DNA of 64,000 bases, from contig NZ_FNRT01000002.1 of NCBI RefSeq assembly GCF_900105585.1, positions 124,001-188,000 of the forward strand, read 5' to 3'. The stretch is from Nocardioides exalbidus. Its GTDB lineage: Bacteria; Actinomycetota; Actinomycetes; Propionibacteriales; Nocardioidaceae. A program made the translations under genes and the position numbers. Below the pieces are notes generated by a model. It saw only the letters and a list, made by a program, of their open reading frames with translations. It ran no database searches and was not told where the DNA came from. Shown piece after piece: positions 19,332 through 27,579 of the stretch; position 1 is the stretch's first letter, and each line of letters opens with the position of its first letter.

Positions 19332-19470
19332 GACGGTCTCCTTGGTGACATACCGTGGGTACGTACTTTCAGTATGCCCGATACCGACGGCATGCCGAAG
19401 GCTCCCGCTGGTGAGCCCGCTCACCTAGGGTGAGCCGGATGGAGACAGCCCGGAACGAGACGACACGGCG

Positions 19471-20091
19471 ATGACCAGGCGTCAGCGCTACTCCGAGTCG
19501 ACCAAGCGCGCGCTGGTCGACGTCGCCGAGCAGCTCTTCACCGAGCACGGCTACACCGCCACGTCGCTCGATGCGATCGTGGCCGGCGCCGACGTCACCA
19601 AGGGCGCGCTCTACCACCACTTCAGCGGCAAGCAGGCGGTCTTCGAGGCCGCCTTCGAGCGGGTCGAGCAGCGCGCGACGTCGGGCATCGCGGAGGCCAC
19701 CGCGGGGCACGACGACCCGTGGGCCAAGTCGCAGGCCGGGCTGCGCGCGTTCCTCGCGGCCGTGCAGGAGCCCGGCTACCGCCAGATCGTCATCGCGGAC
19801 GGGCCCTCCGTGCTGGGCCACGAGCGCTACCGCGAGCAGGAGGAGCGGTCGACGTACGCCCTCGTCGACGAGATCGTGCGCTCGGTGCTCGGCGACGACG
19901 CGTGGGAGCTCGACGACGCGATGCTCGACACCTTCGCCCGGATCTTCTTCGGCGCGATGTCGGCCGCCGGCACGTCGGTGGCGGCGAGCGAAGACCCGGC
20001 CGCCGCGGCGGCGCGGGTCGAGGGCGCGATCGGCCTGATCATGGCCGGCCTCCAGCAGCTGCTGGAGAGCGGGGCTACTTCGCGAAGGTGA
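19471..20091 (+). CDS. TetR-family transcriptional regulator
   Basis: 206 residues. N-terminal TetR helix-turn-helix at 10-60: LVDVAEQLFTEHGYTATSLDAIVAGADVTKGALYHHFSGKQAVF. The C-terminal ligand domain is not classified further. The 3' end overlaps the convergent DUF3048 gene by 17 nt. Confidence 0.9.
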   Translation: MTRRQRYSESTKRALVDVAEQLFTEHGYTATSLDAIVAGADVTKGALYHHFSGKQAVFEAAFERVEQRATSGIAEATAGHDDPWAKSQAGLRAFLAAVQEPGYRQIVIADGPSVLGHERYREQEERSTYALVDEIVRSVLGDDAWELDDAMLDTFARIFFGAMSAAGTSVAASEDPAAAAARVEGAIGLIMAGLQQLLESGATSRR

Positions 20092-21096
20092 CGTCGCCGT
20101 TGACGGCGGGCACCAGCTCGACCCACACGTGCCCGGCCGGGACGGTGAGCTCGCCATCCTTCGTGGACAGCTGGATCGTGCCGGTCAGGCCGTCCTTCTC
20201 CCAGGTGCCGCGCACGACCCGGCCGCCGTGGAAGAGCAGCGCGGCGCCGGTGCCCTCGAACTTGGTCTCCGGGACCGGGTAGCCGGCGGGGTCGCGGTAG
20301 CCCGCGTCGCCGACCTTGACCCGCATCACGAGCACGGAGTCGGCCGGGAACTGGTCGCCCTGCGCGGCGTAGGAGTTGGTGTTGACGTAGGTGCCGCCCT
20401 GGTACTGCCACGAGGTGGAGTGGTTGCCGAAGTCGGCGGTCAGGGACGTCGCCTTGCCCCCTTGGGGAGGTCGGCCTCGGTGCCCCACGGGAGGTAGGCC
20501 GGCGGCTCGTCCTTCGTGGTGAGGCGCTTCGAGATCTCCGACAGGTGGGCGAAGAGGTTGTAGGGCGCGGAGCGCGAGCTGTCGCGGTAGACGCCCGCCG
20601 CACCCTCGGTGATCCACGGGATCCCAGCGGCGTTGATGCGGTTGATCGTGATCTGCGCGGCGCCGCTGGTCACCACGGTCGCGCCCTCGGGCACGATGCT
20701 GATGTCGCTGGCGCGCATCGAGCGGACCGGACCGATGTCGGCCGGGACCTGGGAGTAGTAGAACGCCGCCAGGCGGGTGTAGCCGCCCTCGACGAGCTCC
20801 TCGACCACGAGGTCCGCCGAGCCCAGGCCGACCTGCGGCGCGCTGGAGGAGGTGTTGTCGACCTTCGTCACGATCACCGGGTGCTTCGGCGCCTTGCCCG
20901 TGCGCTCGAGGCCGGTCAGCGGCCAGTACGTCGGCTCCGGCGGCTCGCTCGTCGCGGACGGGCTCGGCTCGGAGGACGAGGCGTCGCTCGGCTCCTCCTC
21001 GTCCGACCCGCCGGCGCAGCCCGCGAGGAGGAGCGAGGCGGCGACGAGCGTGGCGACCACTGCTCGGGACGAGGTGAGGTGGGGGCGGTGACGCAC
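20075..21096 (-). pseudogene. DUF3048 lipoprotein interrupted by a one-base frameshift
   Basis: The gene starts at GTG 21096 with a lipoprotein signal (LLLAGCAGG), a Ser/Glu/Pro-rich linker and the DUF3048 core (PLTGLERTGKAPKHPVIVTKVDNT, then DLVVEELVEGGYTRLAAFYYSQ). At about 20457-20461 the frame runs out after TEADLPKG into RRRP and a stop, while the continuation KATSLTADFGNHSTSWQYQ is in the next frame. Adding one C to the C5 run at 20457-20461 restores a single 340-residue protein. So it is either a real pseudogene or a sequencing deletion in a homopolymer. DUF3048 proteins are cell-surface proteins of unknown role. Confidence 0.85.
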
Positions 21097-21145
21097 GGGG
21101 GGCTCCGATCGAACGGGGAATGCGGGTGATCTCGTGGAAAGTGTG

Positions 21146-21181
21146 GTGGCGCGCCTACCCCGTTCGGGGTAGGCGCGCCAC
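21146..21181 (-). terminator. 16-bp perfect hairpin after the NlpC/P60 gene
   Basis: Stem 21146-21161 with 21166-21181, loop GTTC. It lies 10 nt beyond the NlpC/P60 stop on the minus strand and before the DUF3048 start, so it separates the two transcripts. Confidence 0.8.
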
Positions 21182-21191
21182 AAAAGGTAGG

Positions 21192-21764
21192 TCAGCGGCG
21201 CAAGGTCCCGCCGAACCACGACGACGTCCACGGCACGGCCACCTGGACCCGCTGGCCGGAGCCGGGCGCGTGGACCATCAGCGCGTGCCCGCGCACCCAG
21301 CGCAGGAAGACCGCGGCGTGGTAGACCCCGCCGGAGCCGTGGAAGAACATCAGGTCGCCGGGGCGCATGTCGCGCTTCGCGACGCGCGAGGTGTAGCCGG
21401 CCTGGGCGCCGGACGTGCGCGGCACGGGGAAGCCCGCACGGCGGTAGCTGTAGTAGACGAGGCCGGAGCAGTCGAAGGCGTTCGGGCCGGCTGCCCCGTA
21501 GGAATAGGCGTCGCCGCGCTGGCGCATCGCGGTGCCGAGGGCGCCGAGGACGCGGGTGTCGAGCCGCTCGGCCGCCCGGCGCTCGCGCTTCTCCTTCCGG
21601 TCCTTCGCGGACTGGTGGTGCTTGTCCTTCGCGACGACGAGCGGGCTCGCGTCGGTGCCCGTGGGGGCAGCAGTGGCCGGGAGGGCCACCATCGTCGATG
21701 CAGTGAGGCCGAGTCCGGCGAGCGCGAGCGCACCGGCTCGGGCCGTACGAGAGATCGCAGGCAT
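21192..21764 (-). CDS. NlpC/P60 family cell-wall endopeptidase
   Basis: 190 residues from ATG 21764. Signal peptide (LALAGLGLTASTMVALPATAAP), a Lys/Arg-rich linker, then an NlpC/P60 domain: FDCSGLVYYSYRRAGF holds the catalytic Cys, and GVYHAAVFL the catalytic His. It cleaves peptide bonds in peptidoglycan stem peptides outside the cell. The gene lies behind a c-di-AMP riboswitch, the usual arrangement for actinobacterial wall hydrolases. Confidence 0.93.
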   Translation of the reverse strand: MPAISRTARAGALALAGLGLTASTMVALPATAAPTGTDASPLVVAKDKHHQSAKDRKEKRERRAAERLDTRVLGALGTAMRQRGDAYSYGAAGPNAFDCSGLVYYSYRRAGFPVPRTSGAQAGYTSRVAKRDMRPGDLMFFHGSGGVYHAAVFLRWVRGHALMVHAPGSGQRVQVAVPWTSSWFGGTLRR

Positions 21765-21811
21765 GAGTGTCGTTCCTTCCCACGCCTGTGAGGTGAGCTG
21801 TCGGGCTAGGG

Positions 21812-21960
21812 CTGGAAAGTGCCCTGCCACCGGCGGTGGCTTCGCCCCGAGCCGACGCGTGTCGGCGTGGAACCTGTGGGTCCCCCACTCCTGCCCTCGA
21901 CGTGTTCTCGGGGGACGCCCCGGCCGGGCAGGACTCGGCGTTGTCCGGGGCGGTTCGGCC
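21812..21960 (-). ncRNA. ydaO/yuaA-type cyclic di-AMP riboswitch
   Basis: On the minus strand, 50-200 nt before the NlpC/P60 start, the leader contains the conserved blocks of the ydaO class: CGCCGAGTCCTGCC, GGGGGACCCA, GGGGCGAAGCC and GGCAGGGC, in the right order. The element is an OFF switch for c-di-AMP in known cases; here it should reduce wall-hydrolase synthesis when c-di-AMP is high. Boundaries are approximate. The gap 21765-22092 is filled by this element plus two terminators. Confidence 0.88.
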
Positions 21961-22011
21961 ACGAAGGCCGCGAAACAACGTGACAGACCGTCCCGACGGC
22001 CGCAAACCGAC

Positions 22012-22050
22012 CACGGCCCGGCGCCGCCTCGCTGGCGGCACCGGGCCGTG
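22012..22050 (-). terminator. GC-rich hairpin between the SDR gene and the riboswitch leader
   Basis: Outer 10-bp stem 22012-22021 with 22041-22050 and an inner 6-bp stem (22023-22028 with 22034-22039), one mismatch between. Insulates the leader from the upstream SDR transcript. Confidence 0.7.
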
Positions 22051-22064
22051 ACGTACCTCACTCA

Positions 22065-22087
22065 AAGTCGAGTGGTCCACTCGACTT
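22065..22087 (-). terminator. Palindromic hairpin just after the SDR stop
   Basis: 11-bp arms 22065-22075 and 22077-22087 around one central base, 6 nt beyond the SDR stop; on the minus strand it is followed by TTTGAG. Likely first of two tandem terminators. Confidence 0.65.
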
Positions 22088-22092
22088 CACGC

Positions 22093-22860
22093 TCAGCCGA
22101 GCTTGCGTCCTCCGTCGACGTAGAGCGTCTGTCCTGTGATGAAGGACGCATCGTCGCTGCAGAGGAACGCGGCCGCGGCGGCGATGTCCTCGGGCTGGCC
22201 GACGCGTCGTACGGGCGTGGCCTCGGCGTTGAGGCGCTGCAGCTCCTCGGGCTCCATCTTGAGGCGGCGAGCGGTCGCGTCGGTCATCTCGGTGACGATG
22301 AAGCCGGGCGCGATGGCGTTGGCGGTGATGCCGTAGGGGCCGAGCTCGATGCCCAGCGTGCGGGTCAGCCCCTGGATGCCCATCTTGGCGGCCGAGTAGT
22401 TGGCCTGGCCGCGGTTGCCGAGCGCCGAGACGCTCGAGAGGTTGAGGATCTTGCCGTACTTCTGCTCCACGAATCGCGACTGGGCGGACTTGGTCATGTT
22501 GAAGACGCCCTTGAGGTGGACGCCCATGACGAGGTCCCAGTCGTCCTCGGTCATCTTGAACAGCAGGTTGTCGCGGGTGATGCCGGCGTTGTTGACGAGG
22601 ACGTGGATGCCGCCGAGCTCGTCGACCACGCGCTGGACAGCCGTCTCCGCCGCTGCGGAGTCGACGACGTCGCAGCCGATGCCGACGGCGCGCGCTCCCT
22701 CGGTCAGCTCCAGCCGGCCGGCAGCGTCCTGGGCGGCGGCCTCGTCGAGGTCGAGGATCGCGATCGAGGCGCCCTCGCTCGCGAAGCGCTGGGCGATGCC
22801 GAACCCGATGCCCCGGGCGGCTCCGGTGACGACGGCGACGCGGTGGTCGAAACGACCCAT
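22093..22860 (-). CDS. Short-chain dehydrogenase/reductase, 3-oxoacyl-ACP reductase type
   Basis: 255 residues. NAD(P)-binding GAARGIGFGIA near residue 13, NNAG (LVNNAGITRDN), catalytic Ser in NLSSVSALGNRGQANYSAAK with the Tyr-x-x-x-Lys pair, and IAPGFIVTEM. The closest family is FabG, reducing 3-oxoacyl-ACP to 3-hydroxyacyl-ACP with NADPH. Actinobacteria carry several FabG paralogues, so acyl-CoA substrates are possible. Single-gene unit ended by tandem hairpins. Confidence 0.88.
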   Translation of the reverse strand: MGRFDHRVAVVTGAARGIGFGIAQRFASEGASIAILDLDEAAAQDAAGRLELTEGARAVGIGCDVVDSAAAETAVQRVVDELGGIHVLVNNAGITRDNLLFKMTEDDWDLVMGVHLKGVFNMTKSAQSRFVEQKYGKILNLSSVSALGNRGQANYSAAKMGIQGLTRTLGIELGPYGITANAIAPGFIVTEMTDATARRLKMEPEELQRLNAEATPVRRVGQPEDIAAAAAFLCSDDASFITGQTLYVDGGRKLG

Positions 22861-22979
22861 CTCGATGACTCCTGACGCGTGGATGACAGTGCGACTGTCA
22901 CCCTAGACCGGCGGGTCCACCACCCCTCCCGAGGACGTCTCCGCACCCGTCCGTGCGCGGACATGGCTACGGTGTGCAG

Positions 22980-24050
22980 GTGCGTCGAGGGGAATTCAGG
23001 GCCGCTGGGGTCGTGGCGGCGGCGATGGCCCTCGCCGCGGTGCTGGTGGCGTGGGAGCACCACCTGCCCATCCGTGACCCCGACGGGGCCAACCTGCCGA
23101 CGTGGTTCCGCCTCCCGGTGATCGTGGGCTCCGCGATCGTCCTGGACATCCTCGCCCGGTGGGCGCTGCTGGCGTGGCGCTCCGGATCCCCGGGGTCGAC
23201 CACCCTGCGGGTCGTGGCCGTCGAGCGGTGGAACCGCGACCAGATCCGCTTCACGCTGAGCGGACTGGTGACCTGGTACGTCGCCTACGTGGCGTTCCGC
23301 AACCTCAAGAGCTACGTCCCCTTCGTCACCGACCGCCTCGCCGACCCGGAGCTGGCCAGGATCGACCGGCTGCTGTGGCTCGGCCACGACCCGGCCGTCG
23401 TCCTCCACGACGTGCTCGGCACGACCTGGGCCAACTGGGTCGTGGCCGCGGTCTACCTGATCTGGATCGGGCTCGTGCCCGCCAGCCTGGCCGTCGCGCT
23501 CGTCTGGACGCGCCGGTCCGTCTACGGCGCCTGGTACGTCACCGCGATCTCGGTGGACTGGTGCCTGGGCGCGATCCTCTACTACGCGGTCCCCTCGTTG
23601 GGGCCGACGTACTCCTCCCCCGAGTGGTTCGCCTCCCTCGCACGGACGCCCAACACCGCCGTGCGCGACACGCTCCTCTCCGACCGCATCGAGGTCCTCG
23701 CCGGACCGTGGGACACGCACACGGTCCAGACGATCGCCGCGTTCGCCTCGCTCCACGTCGCGGTGATGGTCACCCTCTGCCTGGTGGCGGAGGCCATGCG
23801 CCTCCCCGTGGTCTTGCGTGCCGTGGCCTGGGTCTTCCTCGGGCTGACGATGGTGGCCACGGTCTACCTCGGCTGGCACTTCTTCGTCGACGTCCTGGCG
23901 GGCGTCGTCGTCGGCGCCGCTGCCTTCGTGATCGCCGCGGTGGCGACCGGCAACCCGCTCCGACGGCGTGCCGAGCCCTGGACGTTCCGCGCGGCACTCG
24001 ACGAGTCCGCCCGCGTCGAGGTCCGTCCGCTCGACACCCAGGTCGACTGA
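22980..24050 (+). CDS. PAP2-superfamily membrane phosphatase / inositolphosphotransferase-like
   Basis: 356 residues from GTG 22980, chosen because TACGGT (22966-22971) lies near it in the leaderless spacing; GTG 22953 gives a longer form. About seven membrane helices. The PAP2 motifs appear as FASLHVAVMV (SxxxH-like, with the catalytic His region) and YLGWHFFVDVLAGVVVG (SRxxxxxHxxxD-like). Length and the N-terminal helices resemble the Aur1/Ipt1-like group that transfers inositol phosphate to lipids, so a phosphotransferase is as likely as a lipid phosphatase. Confidence 0.82.
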   Translation: MRRGEFRAAGVVAAAMALAAVLVAWEHHLPIRDPDGANLPTWFRLPVIVGSAIVLDILARWALLAWRSGSPGSTTLRVVAVERWNRDQIRFTLSGLVTWYVAYVAFRNLKSYVPFVTDRLADPELARIDRLLWLGHDPAVVLHDVLGTTWANWVVAAVYLIWIGLVPASLAVALVWTRRSVYGAWYVTAISVDWCLGAILYYAVPSLGPTYSSPEWFASLARTPNTAVRDTLLSDRIEVLAGPWDTHTVQTIAAFASLHVAVMVTLCLVAEAMRLPVVLRAVAWVFLGLTMVATVYLGWHFFVDVLAGVVVGAAAFVIAAVATGNPLRRRAEPWTFRAALDESARVEVRPLDTQVD

Positions 24051-24059
24051 CCTCCGCCG

Positions 24060-24473
24060 CTAGGCGTCCAGCGCCGCGCGCAGCCGCTCGGCGTGGTCCT
24101 CGGCCTCCCCGTCGGCGTACTTCGTGCGGGGCCAGAAGAAGCCGCGCAGGCCGTCGCCCTTCGTCCGGGGCACGACGTGCAGGTGCAGGTGCGGGACCGA
24201 CTGGCTCACCGTGTTGTTGATCGCCACGAACGACCCCTGCGCGCCGAGCCCCTCCATCACCGCGGTCGCCAGCCGCTGGGAGGCCCTGACGAACCCGGCC
24301 CCGAGCTCCTCGGGCAGCTCGGGCAGGGTCTCGACGTGCACGCGCGGCACCAGCAGGACGTGCCCCTTGAACACCGGGCGGGTGTCGAGGAACGCCATGA
24401 AGTCGTCGGTCTCGAGCACGACGTGACCGGGGAGGTCACCGGCGACGATCCGGCAGAACACGCAGTCGGCCAC
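24060..24473 (-). CDS. HIT family protein
   Basis: 137 residues from GTG 24473. N-terminal CVFCRIVAGDLP supplies the CxxC often seen in bacterial HIT proteins; the histidine triad is HLHLHVVPR (HxHxHxx). Hydrolyses nucleotide phosphoramidates or dinucleotides in the family. The last gene before the UvrA-like gene, separated by 26 nt. Confidence 0.9.
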   Translation of the reverse strand: MADCVFCRIVAGDLPGHVVLETDDFMAFLDTRPVFKGHVLLVPRVHVETLPELPEELGAGFVRASQRLATAVMEGLGAQGSFVAINNTVSQSVPHLHLHVVPRTKGDGLRGFFWPRTKYADGEAEDHAERLRAALDA

Positions 24474-24499
24474 CGGACCAGTGTGCCCGCCACGGCCTG

Positions 24500-26980
24500 T
24501 CACGACCCGCGCCGGTCCGGTTGACGGGCCGGTTGCCGGGCCGGTTGCCGGTGCAGGTGGCGGGCCAGGTACGGCGCGGTCGCGCTGCCCGCCGTGCCCG
24601 CGATGTCGGCCGGCGTCCCCGTGGCCACCACCCGACCGCCCTGGTCGCCACCTCCCGGGCCGAGGTCGATGACCCAGTCGGCGGTGGCGATGGTGTCCAG
24701 GTCGTGCTCCACGAGCACCACGGTGTTGCCGGCGTCGACGAGTCGGTGCAGCTGGCGCAGCAGCAGCGCGATGTCGGCGGGGTGCAGGCCTGCGGTGGGT
24801 TCGTCGAGCAGGTAGAGGGCGTGACCACGACGGGCGCGTTGCAGCTCGGTCGCGAGCTTGATGCGCTGCGCCTCGCCGCCGCTGAGCTCGGTGGCCGGCT
24901 GCCCCAGGCGCAGGTAGCCGAGCCCGACCTCGCGCAGGGTCTGGAGGCTGCGGGCGGCCGCCGGCGTCCCGGCCAGGACGTCGACCGCCTGCTCCACGGT
25001 CAGGTCGAGGACGTCGGCGATGGTCAGGCCGTGCCAGGTGATCTCGAGGGTCTCGGCGTTGTAGCGGGCCCCGCGGCACGTCGGGCACGGTGCGTAGGTG
25101 CCGGGCAGGAAGAGCAGCTCGACCGAGACGAAGCCCTCCCCCTGGCAGGTCTCGCAGCGACCTTCGGCGACGTTGAAGGAGAACCGGCCGACGCCGTAGC
25201 CGCGCGCCATCGCCTCGGGTGTCGCGGCGAAGACCTTGCGGACCGCGTCGAAGAGGCCGGTGTAGGTCGCGAGGTTGGACCGCGGGGTGCGGCCGATGGG
25301 GCGCTGGTCGACGCGCACGAGGCGGTCGAACGACTCCAGGCCCGTCACGTCGTGGACGTCGATCTCGAGCTCGCTGTCCTCGGCGTCGTCCGGCGCCTGC
25401 CCGAGGTGGCGCCGCACGAGCTCGGCGAGCACCTGCGTGACGAGGGTGGACTTGCCCGAGCCGGAGACCCCGGTGACCGCGGTCAGCACGCAGAGCGGGA
25501 GGTCGACGGACAGGTCGGTCAGGTTGTGCCGGCTGACGCCGTGCAGGTGCAGCCAGCCGTGCGGGGTGCGTCCGTGGCGCTCGAGGGGTGCGACGCGACC
25601 GAAGAGGTGCGCCCCGGTGACCGAGTCCCCGACCTCCTCGAGGCCGGCGACCGGCCCGGAGTAGAGGACCTGTCCCCCGGCCTCACCGGCTCCCGGGCCG
25701 ATGTCGACGATCCAGTCGGCACGGCGTACGACGTCGAGGTCGTGCTCCACGACGAAGAGCGAGTTCCCCGAGTCCTTCAGGCGGTCGAGCACGTCGAGCA
25801 GGGGCTCGGCGTCGGCCGGGTGCAGACCGGCTGACGGCTCGTCGAGGACGTAGACGACGCCGAACAGCCCCGAGCGCAGCTGGGTGGCGATCCGGAGCCG
25901 CTGGGCCTCGCCCGGCGAGAGCGTCGTCGAGCTCCGACCGAGCGCGAGGTAGCCCAGGCCCAGGTCCAGGAGGACCTCGACGCGCTCCACGATGTCCTGG
26001 GTGAGGCGCCTCGCCACCTCGCCCTCGCCGTCCTCGCTCTCCGGGCGGAGGAACGTGGCCAGCTCGGCGAACGTGAGCGCACTCGTCTCGGCGATGCTCA
26101 GCCCACGGAAGGTGACCGCCAGCGACTCCGGCTGCAGACCGGTGCCGTGGCAGACCGGGCAGACGGTGCTGCGCACGAAGCGCATCGCCTTGTCCCGCAT
26201 CATCTGGCTCTTGGTGTCGGCCAGCGTGTGGCGCACGTGCTTGCGAGCGCTCCAGAAGGTTCCGTGGTAGTCGCGGCCGGTGGTGTCGTCGGCCTCCCCG
26301 CGTCGGTCGATGAGCACCCGCGGCTGCTCGTCGGTGTAGAGCAACCAGTCCCGGTCCTTCCGGTCCAGCTCGCGCCACGGCACGTCGACGTCGATGCCGA
26401 CCGCCTTGGTCACCCGCAGCAGGTTCTTGCCCTGCCAGGCGCCCGGCCACGCAGCGATCGCACCGTCGCGGATGCTCAGCGACTCGTCGGGCACGAGGAG
26501 GTCCTCGGCGACGTCGTGGGCCTCCCCCAGCCCGTGGCAGGTGGGGCACGCGCCAGCCACCGTGTTCGGCGAGAAGGCCTCGGCGGCCAGCGGCGGCGCT
26601 CCCTCGGGATAGGTGCCGGCACGGGAGTAGAGGATGCGGAGGAGGTTGGACAGCGTCGTCAGCGTGCCGACCGTGGACCGCGAGCTCGGCGCGCCGCGAC
26701 GCTGCTGCAGGGCCACCGCCGGCGGCAGCCCGGTGATCTCCCGGACGTGCGGTGCACCGACCTGCTGCAGCAGCCGGCGGGCGTAGGGGGCGACGGACTC
26801 GAAGTAGCGCCGCTGGGCCTCGGCGTAGAGGGTGCCGAAGGCGAGGGAGGACTTGCCGGATCCCGACACGCCGGTGAAGGCCACCATCGCATCGCGGGGG
26901 AGGTCCAGGTCGACGTCGCGGAGGTTGTTCTCGCTGGCTCCCCGCACGTGGACGAAGCGGTCCGTCGGGTCGTGGGTCAC
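24500..26980 (-). CDS. UvrA-like ABC ATPase (UvrA2 type)
   Basis: 826 residues, about 120 shorter than canonical UvrA. Two ABC ATPase halves: the first Walker A GVSGSGKSS at 37-45, zinc-knuckle CPTCHG, signature SPGEAQRLRIA and Walker B VLDEPSAGLHP; the second GVSGSGKST near residue 497, CETCQGEG and CPTCRG, signature SGGEAQRIKLA and LLDEPTAGLHP. The shortening fits the loss of the UvrB-binding region seen in UvrA2 and drug-resistance paralogues, which bind DNA or drugs rather than drive excision repair. C-terminal RQPARQPARQP comes from short tandem DNA repeats at 24519-24552. Confidence 0.9.
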   Translation of the reverse strand: MTHDPTDRFVHVRGASENNLRDVDLDLPRDAMVAFTGVSGSGKSSLAFGTLYAEAQRRYFESVAPYARRLLQQVGAPHVREITGLPPAVALQQRRGAPSSRSTVGTLTTLSNLLRILYSRAGTYPEGAPPLAAEAFSPNTVAGACPTCHGLGEAHDVAEDLLVPDESLSIRDGAIAAWPGAWQGKNLLRVTKAVGIDVDVPWRELDRKDRDWLLYTDEQPRVLIDRRGEADDTTGRDYHGTFWSARKHVRHTLADTKSQMMRDKAMRFVRSTVCPVCHGTGLQPESLAVTFRGLSIAETSALTFAELATFLRPESEDGEGEVARRLTQDIVERVEVLLDLGLGYLALGRSSTTLSPGEAQRLRIATQLRSGLFGVVYVLDEPSAGLHPADAEPLLDVLDRLKDSGNSLFVVEHDLDVVRRADWIVDIGPGAGEAGGQVLYSGPVAGLEEVGDSVTGAHLFGRVAPLERHGRTPHGWLHLHGVSRHNLTDLSVDLPLCVLTAVTGVSGSGKSTLVTQVLAELVRRHLGQAPDDAEDSELEIDVHDVTGLESFDRLVRVDQRPIGRTPRSNLATYTGLFDAVRKVFAATPEAMARGYGVGRFSFNVAEGRCETCQGEGFVSVELLFLPGTYAPCPTCRGARYNAETLEITWHGLTIADVLDLTVEQAVDVLAGTPAAARSLQTLREVGLGYLRLGQPATELSGGEAQRIKLATELQRARRGHALYLLDEPTAGLHPADIALLLRQLHRLVDAGNTVVLVEHDLDTIATADWVIDLGPGGGDQGGRVVATGTPADIAGTAGSATAPYLARHLHRQPARQPARQPDRRGS
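24519..24552. repeat. 12-bp tandem repeat inside the UvrA-like C-terminus
   Basis: Nearly three copies of GGGCCGGTTGCC (one with GAC instead of GCC) encode the tail QPARQPARQP. In frame, so copy changes would alter only tail length. Confidence 0.75.
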
Positions 26981-27049
26981 CTGCCATTCCTACTCGCCCG
27001 GGGTCTGCGCGGCGACACCCGGTGTCTCTCCGGCGATAGCGTCCCTCCC

Positions 27050-27565
27050 ATGATCCTGCCTCAGGTCCGTGATCCCCGACTGGTCACGATCCGTCGCGGC
27101 GGGAGCCTGACCGACGACCACCACCGGCTCCTCGCCCTGTGGGCGGCCGCGTGCGCCGAGCACGTGCTGGACCACTTCGAGACCGCGCAGCCGTCTGACG
27201 CGCGACCGCGGGACGCGATCGGGGCGACGCGCCGCTGGGCCCGCGGCGAGGCTCCGATGATGGCGACCCGTGCCGTCGGCGGGCACGCGATGGGAGCCGC
27301 CCGCGAGCTGGTCGGCGCCCCGCGCTTCGCGGCGTACGCCGCCGGGCAGGCCGCCGTCGTGGCGCACGTGGCCGAGCACGACCTGGGGGCGGCGGCGTAC
27401 GCCATCAGGGCCGCGGTGGCCGCGGCGCCGGCCGACGCCGCGGAGTCGACCAGGCTCGCGGAGCGCGCGTGGCAGCGCGACCGGTTGCCGGCCGACGTCC
27501 GCGACCTCGTGCTCGAGGACCAGCAGCGTCGCAGCGACATCTGCTGGAACGTCTTCGACGACTGA
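27050..27565 (+). CDS. Putative immunity protein (Imm5-like)
   Basis: 171 residues; TAGCGT (27037-27042) lies 7 nt before the ATG. All-helical, Ala-rich, with RRWARGEAPMMATRAVGGHAMGAARE and AAYAAGQAAVVAHVAEHDLGAAAYAI. This matches proteins annotated as putative immunity proteins of the Imm-5-like type, which often contain such Ala/His helices. No toxin gene is next to it, so the assignment rests on resemblance only. The next gene, a BtuF-like binding protein, follows by 14 nt. Confidence 0.6.
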   Translation: MILPQVRDPRLVTIRRGGSLTDDHHRLLALWAAACAEHVLDHFETAQPSDARPRDAIGATRRWARGEAPMMATRAVGGHAMGAARELVGAPRFAAYAAGQAAVVAHVAEHDLGAAAYAIRAAVAAAPADAAESTRLAERAWQRDRLPADVRDLVLEDQQRRSDICWNVFDD

Positions 27566-27579
27566 CCTACGGTCGAGGG

